NCBI GenBank assembly: GCA_002347365.1 | Contig: DDWT01000033.1 | Location: 124,001 to 188,000, forward strand | Reading direction: 5' to 3' | Length of the DNA: 64,000 nt | Source of the DNA: Actinobacteria bacterium UBA2279 | Lineage (GTDB): Bacteria; Actinomycetota; Coriobacteriia; Anaerosomatales; Anaerosomataceae | Shown: in pieces, positions 25,872 to 32,970 of the stretch | Position numbering within the stretch: the stretch's first letter is position 1 | Layout: each line of letters opens with the position of its first letter | The notes under the pieces: model-generated | What the model was told of the DNA's origin: nothing | The model's database searches: none | Seen by the model: only the letters and a program-made list of their open reading frames with translations | Program-made: the position numbers and the translations under genes

Positions 25872-26449
25872 CAGCCGAACGCTACCCTGACGCCATGAAC
25901 GCCGTCATGACGCACCTGCAGCGCGATAGTGCCGAGCATTCCGTACGAGTCGCGCAGGCCGCTGCTCGGTTGGCCGAGGCGTATGGCAGTGACGTCGAGG
26001 ATGCACGGATCGCGGGCGTGCTGCATGACTGGTGCAGAGATGTCGGTGGTGCCGAACTGCTGCGTCGGGCCACAGATGCGGGTCTGCCGGTCACAGCCGT
26101 GGACACTCGCACGCCGTACCTGCTCCATGGACCCTTGGCAGCAGTTGAGCTTCGAGTCGAGTTCCCCTGGCTATCGAGCCAGGTTCTGGATGCCATCGCA
26201 GTGCACACGTACGGATCGGCCGATATCGATACGCTCGGGATGATCCTGTATGTCGCCGACAGTATCGAGCCAGGTCGCACCCATGAGGGCGTTCAGGAGC
26301 TTCGTGAGGCTGTGGGCGAAGTGCCGCTGAGCGAGCTCTTCGCACGCACATACGCGGCCTCATTGCGCCATCTCGTGGCTGCGCGCCGTCCGATCCACCC
26401 TGCGACCGCTGAGACATGGAACGCACGCGTGGCCGGTGATCGCCCATGA
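25868..26449 (+). CDS. yqeK: YqeK family HD-domain hydrolase (Ap4A hydrolase)
   Basis: 193 residues. HD-superfamily metal motif: His in H-S-V-R-V (near residue 20) and H-D in G-V-L-H-D-W-C near residue 53. Characterised YqeK enzymes split diadenosine tetraphosphate symmetrically; an older label is nadD-associated phosphatase. Overlaps nadD and the next gene by four bases each. Confidence 0.88.
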   Translation: MTAERYPDAMNAVMTHLQRDSAEHSVRVAQAAARLAEAYGSDVEDARIAGVLHDWCRDVGGAELLRRATDAGLPVTAVDTRTPYLLHGPLAAVELRVEFPWLSSQVLDAIAVHTYGSADIDTLGMILYVADSIEPGRTHEGVQELREAVGEVPLSELFARTYAASLRHLVAARRPIHPATAETWNARVAGDRP

Positions 26450-27639
26450 GCTCGCGCCGACACGACCGCAAGACGGACGCGGAAGTCAACCAGACGGCTG
26501 CGGGCGAGGCGGACTATCCCCGCCGACGTACGCACACGGAGTCCGCGGCACCCACAGGCGGGTACCGGTCGTCGAAGCGGTCCTCGCGTTCGGGCAAGAA
26601 GGCGCGGCGCGCGGTGCGGACGGAGCAGCGCCGCTCCGACGTCAAGGAGAAGGCAAGCCGCACCGGGCAGAGTCTCGCCGCGATCGCGAGACGAGCTGGA
26701 ACGGTCATGGCGTCGGTCGTTGCGGTGCTGCTCGTGCTCGTGCTGCTGGCGACTGGCATCAACGCGCTTGCACGATACCTCGCGAAACAGCAGTCGGTCG
26801 CAGAGACATCACCGGAGGCGCTGCGCGAGAAGGCCAAGGAGAACGTTCTCATCATCGGAGTGAACGGCAAGCAGGGTGCCGACTTCCTTGCGGTTCGTCT
26901 CGACGAGAAGGGCGGTCAGATCTTCGGGATCGCTGTCCCGGACGGCGCGTTCATGGAAGTGCCCGGTCAGGGTTTCGAACGGATCGGCGACAGCTACGGT
27001 GCGGGTCCAGAAGTGTCGCTGGCAGCGATATCGAACTACCTCTCAGTGCCCTTCGACAAGTACGTAGTGGTGGACAAAGACACATACCAAGAGGCGCTCA
27101 CCAGCCAGTCACTCGCTCGTGTCATGGAACGTGTGGTCGCCACCAACCTTGCTGATGCCGATCGGGAGCGCATGGCCTCGTTCATGGGGACCACCTCCAG
27201 CGACAACGTTGCGTTGGTGCCGCTTCCGGTCAAGCCGATCAGTCTTGGCGACCAGACCTTCTTCGAGCCGCAACGCCAGGAAGTGGCCGAGTTGCTGCTG
27301 TCGTGGTGGGGCGTCAAGGTTGGCGCCGAGGACAACATCATCCGGGTGATCGTCTACAACGGTGCGGGCGTTCCCGGCATCGCCGGAGAGGCTGCGCAGG
27401 AGTTGATTCGCAACGGTATGCGTGTGGTGGATACGAAGAACGCCGACCGTTTCGACTACAATGAGTCGCTCATCGTCGTCCAAGACGGTGAGCTCGCAAA
27501 CGGTCAGCGAGTGAAAGACATACTGCGCGTTGGCACTATTGTCGATCAGCCATCTGAACAGGATGTGGCTGATATCATCGTCATCATTGGATCTGACTAC
27601 GTGCCAGCCGGTCCGGCTGATGCGTCGACTGGAGGGTGA
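26446..27639 (+). CDS. Membrane protein with degenerate LCP domain and LytR_C domain
   Basis: 397 residues. A basic cytoplasmic N-terminus (1-84) is followed by one membrane helix (about 85-107). A region at about 131-250 follows the LytR-CpsA-Psr fold pattern (VLIIGVN, then VPGQGFERIGDSYG, then VPFDKYVVVD). The catalytic Arg and Asp residues of active LCP ligases are missing (GADF in place of RSDT, PDG in place of PRD). A LytR_C domain (about 295-390; VIVYNGAGVPGIAGEAAQEL) ends the protein. Genes of this type commonly sit between yqeK and rsfS. Probably a cell-envelope protein; catalytic glycopolymer transfer looks unlikely. Confidence 0.75.
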   Translation: MSSRRHDRKTDAEVNQTAAGEADYPRRRTHTESAAPTGGYRSSKRSSRSGKKARRAVRTEQRRSDVKEKASRTGQSLAAIARRAGTVMASVVAVLLVLVLLATGINALARYLAKQQSVAETSPEALREKAKENVLIIGVNGKQGADFLAVRLDEKGGQIFGIAVPDGAFMEVPGQGFERIGDSYGAGPEVSLAAISNYLSVPFDKYVVVDKDTYQEALTSQSLARVMERVVATNLADADRERMASFMGTTSSDNVALVPLPVKPISLGDQTFFEPQRQEVAELLLSWWGVKVGAEDNIIRVIVYNGAGVPGIAGEAAQELIRNGMRVVDTKNADRFDYNESLIVVQDGELANGQRVKDILRVGTIVDQPSEQDVADIIVIIGSDYVPAGPADASTGG

Positions 27640-28046
27640 GTTTGCTGAATCCGAGAGAGTACGCAGTACTGGCAGCTGAGGCCGCCGCCGAGAAGAAGGC
27701 AGCCGACGTCGTGATCCTCGACGTGGCTGCGACGCTCGTGATCACCGAGTACTTCGTGCTCGCAACAGGAAACACCGATCGGCAGGTCCGCTCGATCGCC
27801 GAGGACGTCGAAGTCGCGCTGAAGGCCGCTGGCCGTCCCGCGATCGGTCGCGAGGGCGTACGGGAGGGGAAGTGGATCCTGCTCGACTTTGCGGATGTGG
27901 TGGTCCACGTGTTCCAGCCCGATGAGCGCGAGTTCTATCGCCTCGAGAAGCTGTGGTCTGACGCGCCTCGCGTTGAGCTTCCCGCTGATATCGCCAACAT
28001 CTCTCAGGGTTCCGCTTCGGCCGTGGAGGCGGCAGACGAGTCGTGA
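27636..28046 (+). CDS. rsfS: Ribosomal silencing factor RsfS
   Basis: 136 residues, DUF143 fold. Binds L14 and blocks joining of ribosomal subunits during starvation. Motifs A-A-E-K-K-A-A-D-V, EYFVLATGNTDRQVRSIA and the C-terminal WILLDFADVVVHVF...REFYRLEKLWSD are diagnostic. GTG start overlapping the preceding gene; it closes the nadD-yqeK-LytR_C-rsfS run. Confidence 0.95.
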   Translation: MSLLNPREYAVLAAEAAAEKKAADVVILDVAATLVITEYFVLATGNTDRQVRSIAEDVEVALKAAGRPAIGREGVREGKWILLDFADVVVHVFQPDEREFYRLEKLWSDAPRVELPADIANISQGSASAVEAADES

Positions 28047-28978
28047 GGCTCTCGACCAGGCGTACATGGGTGACGCTCGCGCTAGTGGGTGTAGCGGCTG
28101 TCTGGGGCGGCACGTTCGTCATGGTCAAAGATGCCGTGTCCAGGTATCCCATCTACGGGTTTCTGGGGCTTCGCTTCCTGATAGCGGTGGTCGCATTCAT
28201 CATCATGTTCCCGATGTCGTTCAAGCTCTTCAGACGCGGGACGGTGCGCGTAGGCGTCCTTGCCGGTCTGATGCTGTGCGTGGGGTACATCTTCCAGACA
28301 TGGGGCCTGCAAGCGACATCGGCCTCGAAGGCCGCCTTCATCACCGGCATGTTCGTCGTGATCACTCCCGCACTCCAGGCGCTGTTGCTGCGCAAACCGC
28401 CGAGGGCTACGACGGTCGCGGGCGTGGCGCTGGCTGTTGTCGGTCTGTGGCTGCTGTCCGGTGGTACGGATGGGGGATGGAACGTAGGTGATACGCGGAC
28501 GCTGCTGTGCGCTGCCGCGTATTCTGCACACATGATCGTGCTTGGGGGCATGGGGCGCGAGCATGATGCCCGACCGCTCACGCTGGTACAGCTTACGACG
28601 GTCGCAGTGTTCTGTGGCAGCATCGCAGTGGTGATCGAGAGGCCGTCCCTCCCGTCGGATGCCGGTGTTTGGATCGCACTCGTCGTTACCGGAGTGTTCG
28701 CCTCGGCGGTGGCGTTCGCAGTCCAGACGTACGCGCAGAGGATCATATCTCCCACCAAGACGGCGCTCATCCTCATAATGGAGCCGGCCTTCGGCGGACT
28801 GTTCGGCTGGATCGCGGGCGAGAAGCTCGGTATCGGCGGCGTTGCCGGTGCTGCTCTCATCCTCGGCGGCATGGTGGTAGCGGAGCTTGTGGGGCCGCAG
28901 GTATCCGAGGAGGGACGCGTTGTTCTGGAGCCCACACTCGAGGGTCCTGCTGTGCCTGTGATCGAGCGTGATGAGTAG
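28043..28978 (+). CDS. EamA/DMT-family transporter
   Basis: 311 residues with about ten predicted membrane helices arranged as two EamA repeats, typical of drug/metabolite exporters. WGGTFVMVKDAV in the first helix and the second-repeat segment P-T-K-T-A-L-I-L-I-M-E-P are family hallmarks. The substrate cannot be inferred. GTG start overlapping rsfS, so it is probably co-transcribed. The tRNA promoter begins 14 bases after its stop. Confidence 0.88.
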   Translation: MRLSTRRTWVTLALVGVAAVWGGTFVMVKDAVSRYPIYGFLGLRFLIAVVAFIIMFPMSFKLFRRGTVRVGVLAGLMLCVGYIFQTWGLQATSASKAAFITGMFVVITPALQALLLRKPPRATTVAGVALAVVGLWLLSGGTDGGWNVGDTRTLLCAAAYSAHMIVLGGMGREHDARPLTLVQLTTVAVFCGSIAVVIERPSLPSDAGVWIALVVTGVFASAVAFAVQTYAQRIISPTKTALILIMEPAFGGLFGWIAGEKLGIGGVAGAALILGGMVVAELVGPQVSEEGRVVLEPTLEGPAVPVIERDE

Positions 28979-28991
28979 CTGCCGGTCACGC

Positions 28992-29019
28992 TTGACCGCC
29001 GCAGAACGCCTGGTATACT
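28992..29019 (+). promoter_or_regulatory. Promoter of tRNA-Ala
   Basis: TTGACC (28992-28997), 16-base spacer, TATACT (29014-29019) with an extended TG at 29011-29012. One of the strongest promoter matches in the window. Confidence 0.85.
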
Positions 29020-29051
29020 GACGCTTGCGCCTTTCGGGCGCCCAGCGATGT

Positions 29052-29127
29052 GGGGCCATAGCTCAGCTGGGAGAGCGCATGGCTGGCAGCCATGAGGTCA
29101 GGGGTTCGATCCCCCTTGGCTCCACCA
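29052..29127 (+). tRNA. tRNA-Ala (anticodon GGC)
   Basis: 76 bases with encoded 3' CCA. Acceptor GGGGCCA pairs with TGGCTCC; D stem GCTC/GAGC; anticodon stem CATGG/CCATG around the loop CTGGCAG with anticodon GGC; T stem AGGGG/CCCCT with loop TTCGATC. All arms close by hand-folding. Confidence 0.97.
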
Positions 29128-29137
29128 AGAATATATG

Positions 29138-29166
29138 ACGCCCGTCGCGAAAACCGCGGCGGGCGT
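29138..29166 (+). terminator. Hairpin after tRNA-Ala
   Basis: 12-bp stem (29138-29149 with 29155-29166, one G-U pair) with an A-rich loop. Only a weak T-tract follows. It starts 11 bases after the tRNA. Confidence 0.65.
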
Positions 29167-29226
29167 TCGTGCGTCATAGTGTGTGAATAGCGTGGTTGTG
29201 GAGGATGGGCAAGGGGGGTGTCGGTC

Positions 29227-29610
29227 ATGAGAAGGACTCTGCTGTTGATCGCGATGGCAGTGGCGCTGCTTGCGACGGGCTGCTCGGGCGCGGCGTCGGA
29301 GATCAAGGTCACGCAGGCCGATGATGGCGGCGAGGTCACGGTTGGGATCGGTCAGGTATTGGTGGTGGACCTCGAGGGCAACCCGAGCACCGGCTTCACA
29401 TGGAGTGTCGCCGACAAGCCCGGGTTCCTGACTGCGATCGGAGAGCCGGACCTCAAGGCGGATGGCGACCTCGTGGGTGCATCAGGATCGCTCGAGCTGC
29501 GGTTCTCGGCTGACGAGCCCGGGCAAGGATCGCTCGAGCTGTGGTACGCGCGGCCGTGGGAGAGTGTGCAGCCTGAGCAGACGTTCCGCATCGACGTGAC
29601 GTGCAGGTAG
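29227..29610 (+). CDS. Chagasin-like peptidase inhibitor I42, lipoprotein
   Basis: 127 residues from the ATG at 29227, which has AGGGGGG about nine bases upstream; the GTG at 29218 abuts that site and is unlikely. The signal peptide ends in a lipobox with C19 (L-A-T-G-C), so the mature protein should be lipid-anchored outside the cell. The domain carries the inhibitor loops of the I42 family: N-P-S-T-G-F-T-W (NPTTG loop) and Y-A-R-P-W-E (RPW loop). Chagasin-family proteins inhibit papain-like cysteine peptidases. No such peptidase is encoded nearby; self-protection or defence against external peptidases are both possible. Confidence 0.85.
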   Translation: MRRTLLLIAMAVALLATGCSGAASEIKVTQADDGGEVTVGIGQVLVVDLEGNPSTGFTWSVADKPGFLTAIGEPDLKADGDLVGASGSLELRFSADEPGQGSLELWYARPWESVQPEQTFRIDVTCR

Positions 29611-29674
29611 GCGTCATTCTCGGCGGCATCGGCTACAATAGTCGGCACGTCTGATGAGCGCCGGGAGGCTATCT

Positions 29675-32203
29675 GTGATCCGACAGTACGAACCGCACGA
29701 GATCGAGGAGAAGTGGCAGGCGGTCTGGGATGCCGAGGGACTGTACTCGGTCACCGAAGACTCCAGCAGGCCGAAGAAGTACGTGCTCGAGATGTTCCCG
29801 TATCCCTCGGGCGACATCCACATGGGTCACGTGCGCAACTACTCCATCGGTGACGTGATCGCCCGCTACTTCACGATGCGGGGCATGAACGTGCTGCACC
29901 CCATCGGTTGGGACTCATTCGGACTTCCTGCCGAGAACGCCGCGATAAAGAGCGACTCGCATCCGGCCACGTGGACGTACGCCAACATTGAGAAGCAGGC
30001 GGCATCGTTCCGCCGCATGGGCTTCAGCTATGACTGGGACCGCCGACTGGCGAGCAGCGATGAGGAGTACTACCGCTGGGGCCAGTGGATATTCGTGAAG
30101 TTCTGGGAGCGCGGACTGGTGGAGCGTAAGAGCTCGCCGGTGAACTGGTGCCCAAGCTGCAAGACGGTGCTCGCCAATGAGCAGGTCATCAACGACGGCG
30201 TTTGCTGGCGCTGCAAAAGCATCGTGGAGAAGCGCGAGCTCGAGCAGTGGTACTTCAAGATCACCGAGTACGCACAGGAGCTGCTCGACGACCTGGACGC
30301 GCTGCCCGGCTGGCCCGAGCGCGTCAAGGCGATGCAGGCCAACTGGATCGGTCGCAGTGAAGGCGCGGAGGTCGAGTTCACGCTCTGCGATGAAGCGGGA
30401 CAGCCTACCGCCGAGAAGATCACCGTGTTCACCACTCGCCCCGACACTCTGTTCGGGTGCACGTTCTTCCTGTTGGCACCGGAGCATCCGCTCGTGCACG
30501 AGCTCGTGCACGACACCGTGTTCGCAGGTCCCGTATCAGACGTCATCGATCGGGCAGCGAAAGAGACCTCCATCGATCGATCTTCGACCGAGAGGGACAG
30601 AAACGGCGCCTTCACCGGCCGCTACGTGATCAACCCTGTCAACGGCGAGAAGGTGCCCGTGTGGGTTGCCGACTATGTGCTGATGGAGTACGGCACCGGT
30701 GCGGTGATGGCGGTGCCATGCGGGGATCAGCGCGACTTCGAGTTCGCCCGGAAGTATGGCTTGCCGATACCGCCGGTCGTGGTGCCGAAAGACGATCCGC
30801 TCTACGAGCGTTTGAAGGACGAAACGGAGCGCGTCGTCAGCGATGTCGACTGGGAGTCGGCGCATGCAGACGAAGGCATCATGGTGCAGTCCGGCTCGTT
30901 CACCGGTACGCCGACCGGCAAGCACGGCGAAGGTGTGACCAGGGTCATCGCGTGGCTCGAGGAACGCGGACATGGCCGTGCGTCCATCAACTTCCGCCTC
31001 CGGGACTGGCTCATCAGCCGTCAGCGCTACTGGGGCAACCCTATACCCGCGATCCACTGCCCTGTGTGTGGACTCGTGCCCGTCCCGGTGGAGCAGCTGC
31101 CGGTAGTCCTGCCGATGGACGTCGATGTCACCAAAGGCGAGACGCTCGCCGACCATCCTGAGTTCTACACGACGACGTGTCCCGAGTGCGGGGGAGCGGC
31201 TCGCCGCGAGACCGATACGATGGACACGTTCACGTGCTCAAGCTGGTACTACCTGCGCTACTGCGACGCACGCAACGATGACGCCATATGGGAGAAGGAC
31301 AAGGCAGACTACTGGATGCCTGTCGATCAGTACATCGGCGGTATCGAGCATGCGATCTTGCACCTGCTCTACTCGCGCTTCTTCACGAAGGTCTTCCGCG
31401 ATATGGGCCTCGTGGAGTTCGCCGAGCCGTTCACCAACCTGCTGACGCAGGGCATGGTCAAGCTGGATGGTCACACGATGAGCAAGTCACGCGGCAACGT
31501 CGTAGCGCCGGAGCTGATGATCGAGCGCTACGGCGCTGACGCGCTTCGCGCATACATCTTGTTCATGGCGCCGCCGGACAAAGACCTGGAGTGGAGCCAA
31601 GAGGGTCTCGAAGGGATGTATCGCTTCCTCAGCCGTGTGTGGCGCTACGTTGCGCAGACTGCCGAGGCGTCACCGCTCGGCGAGACGGATCCCGGTGAGG
31701 GTGCTCAGGCGCTGCGTCGTGAACGGCACCGTGTCGTGGGCAAGGTGGAAGAGGACATCGAGCGTTTCCAATTCAACACCGCTCTTTCCGCTGTCATGGA
31801 GTTGCTCAACACCGCAACAGACTACCGTCGAGCTGCAAGTCAGGAGCAGCGAGATGTGGCCCTGGAGCGAGAGGTCGCGGAGACACTCGTGCTGTTGCTT
31901 GCGCCATACGTCCCGCATATGGCCGAAGAGCTATGGCGTGAAGTGCTTGGGCACGATGGTTCGGTGCACCGGGAGTCCTGGCCGAGCTGGGACGCCGCCG
32001 CAGCCGCCGCCGAGGAGATCGAAGTCGTGGTGCAGGTGAACGGGAAGGTCCGTGCGCGCCTCATCGTGGCTGCCGATGCCCCGGAGGAGTCGGTTCGTGA
32101 GGCAGCACTGATATCGCCGAAGGTCATTGAGCACATCGCGGGGAAGACCGTTCGCAAGGTCGTGATCGTTCCCGGCAAACTGGTCAGCATCGTGGCCACC
32201 TGA
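29675..32203 (+). CDS. leuS: Leucyl-tRNA synthetase
   Basis: 842 residues from the GTG at 29675, chosen for the GGGAGG six bases upstream; an ATG at 29654 would add seven residues without a ribosome site. Class I synthetase: HIGH-type motif HMGHVRNY in PYPSGDIHMGHVRNY near residue 50, and the KMSKS equivalent TMSKS near residue 608. A CP1 editing domain is inserted (about 220-415; T-rich TTRPDT motif). Zinc-type CPSC and CPVC/CPEC motifs are present. A -10-like TACAAT lies at 29634-29639 without a clear -35. Confidence 0.97.
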   Translation: MIRQYEPHEIEEKWQAVWDAEGLYSVTEDSSRPKKYVLEMFPYPSGDIHMGHVRNYSIGDVIARYFTMRGMNVLHPIGWDSFGLPAENAAIKSDSHPATWTYANIEKQAASFRRMGFSYDWDRRLASSDEEYYRWGQWIFVKFWERGLVERKSSPVNWCPSCKTVLANEQVINDGVCWRCKSIVEKRELEQWYFKITEYAQELLDDLDALPGWPERVKAMQANWIGRSEGAEVEFTLCDEAGQPTAEKITVFTTRPDTLFGCTFFLLAPEHPLVHELVHDTVFAGPVSDVIDRAAKETSIDRSSTERDRNGAFTGRYVINPVNGEKVPVWVADYVLMEYGTGAVMAVPCGDQRDFEFARKYGLPIPPVVVPKDDPLYERLKDETERVVSDVDWESAHADEGIMVQSGSFTGTPTGKHGEGVTRVIAWLEERGHGRASINFRLRDWLISRQRYWGNPIPAIHCPVCGLVPVPVEQLPVVLPMDVDVTKGETLADHPEFYTTTCPECGGAARRETDTMDTFTCSSWYYLRYCDARNDDAIWEKDKADYWMPVDQYIGGIEHAILHLLYSRFFTKVFRDMGLVEFAEPFTNLLTQGMVKLDGHTMSKSRGNVVAPELMIERYGADALRAYILFMAPPDKDLEWSQEGLEGMYRFLSRVWRYVAQTAEASPLGETDPGEGAQALRRERHRVVGKVEEDIERFQFNTALSAVMELLNTATDYRRAASQEQRDVALEREVAETLVLLLAPYVPHMAEELWREVLGHDGSVHRESWPSWDAAAAAAEEIEVVVQVNGKVRARLIVAADAPEESVREAALISPKVIEHIAGKTVRKVVIVPGKLVSIVAT

Positions 32204-32273
32204 GCCCGGAGAGCAGTATGACTTTGGCACGTCTTTGGTAAGACCCGACCTGTAGTCTCTATGTGAAGTCCCG

Positions 32274-32303
32274 ACGCCCCCTCCGTCACGACGGAGGGGG
32301 CGT
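32274..32303 (+). terminator. Terminator between leuS and comEA
   Basis: Perfect 13-bp stem (32274-32286 with 32291-32303) with a CACG loop and little T-tract. Its 3' arm contains GGAGGGGG, which is also the only good ribosome site for the following gene. Confidence 0.7.
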
Positions 32304-32304
32304 T

Positions 32305-32970
32305 GTGCATTCCGAGATGCACGAACTGGCGAACGATCTTCTTGCGCGCGCTGGGCTGACGGGAGTGAAGCGGGCTGTGGTGGTCGCAGCAGCAGTTCTT
32401 GCTGCGGTTGTGATCGCGTACTCGCTCGTGCGTTCCGGGACAGCGCCGCCTGTCGAATTCGTATCCGCTGAATCCGAGATGGCGGAGGCGGAAGATCCTG
32501 CTCAGGCCGAGAGCGTGCCGGCCGTGACAGTGGTGATACACGTCGCCGGAGCGGTATCCGCACCCGGAGTCTATGAACTGCCAGATGGCGCACGGGTGAA
32601 CGATGCGCTCAAAGCTGCAGGCGGTGCACTGGGAAGTGCCGCGGTCGACACTCTGAACCTTGCCCGGATTCTTACGGACGGGGAGCAGGTGTACGTGCCC
32701 ACGCAGGACGAGATCGCCGAGGGAGCTGCGGGGCCGGGAATGTCGGCTGCAGCCGCGCCATCGAGTGGCGCTGCCGGGGTGGTGAACCTCAACACCGCGT
32801 CGGTTGCAGAGTTGGACGCTTTGCCGGGCATCGGACCGTCCACGGCGCAGAAGATCGTCGATGACCGTGCGGCAAACGGCCCGTTCGGCACGGTGGACGA
32901 CCTGATGCGCGTCAGCGGTATCGGTGCCGCGAAGCTGGACTCACTGCGCGAGTACGTGACGGTCAAATGA
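32305..32970 (+). CDS. comEA: Competence DNA-binding protein ComEA
   Basis: 221 residues from GTG 32305; the ATG at 32317 is an alternative, and the longer frame from 32263 begins ahead of the terminator hairpin. It has one membrane helix near the N-terminus, then an SLBB domain (about 75-135; VIHVAGAVSAPGVYELP) and a double helix-hairpin-helix domain (about 155-220; NLNTASVAELDALPGIGPS). ComEA binds incoming double-stranded DNA outside the membrane. It overlaps comEC by four bases. Confidence 0.92.
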   Translation: MHSEMHELANDLLARAGLTGVKRAVVVAAAVLAAVVIAYSLVRSGTAPPVEFVSAESEMAEAEDPAQAESVPAVTVVIHVAGAVSAPGVYELPDGARVNDALKAAGGALGSAAVDTLNLARILTDGEQVYVPTQDEIAEGAAGPGMSAAAAPSSGAAGVVNLNTASVAELDALPGIGPSTAQKIVDDRAANGPFGTVDDLMRVSGIGAAKLDSLREYVTVK

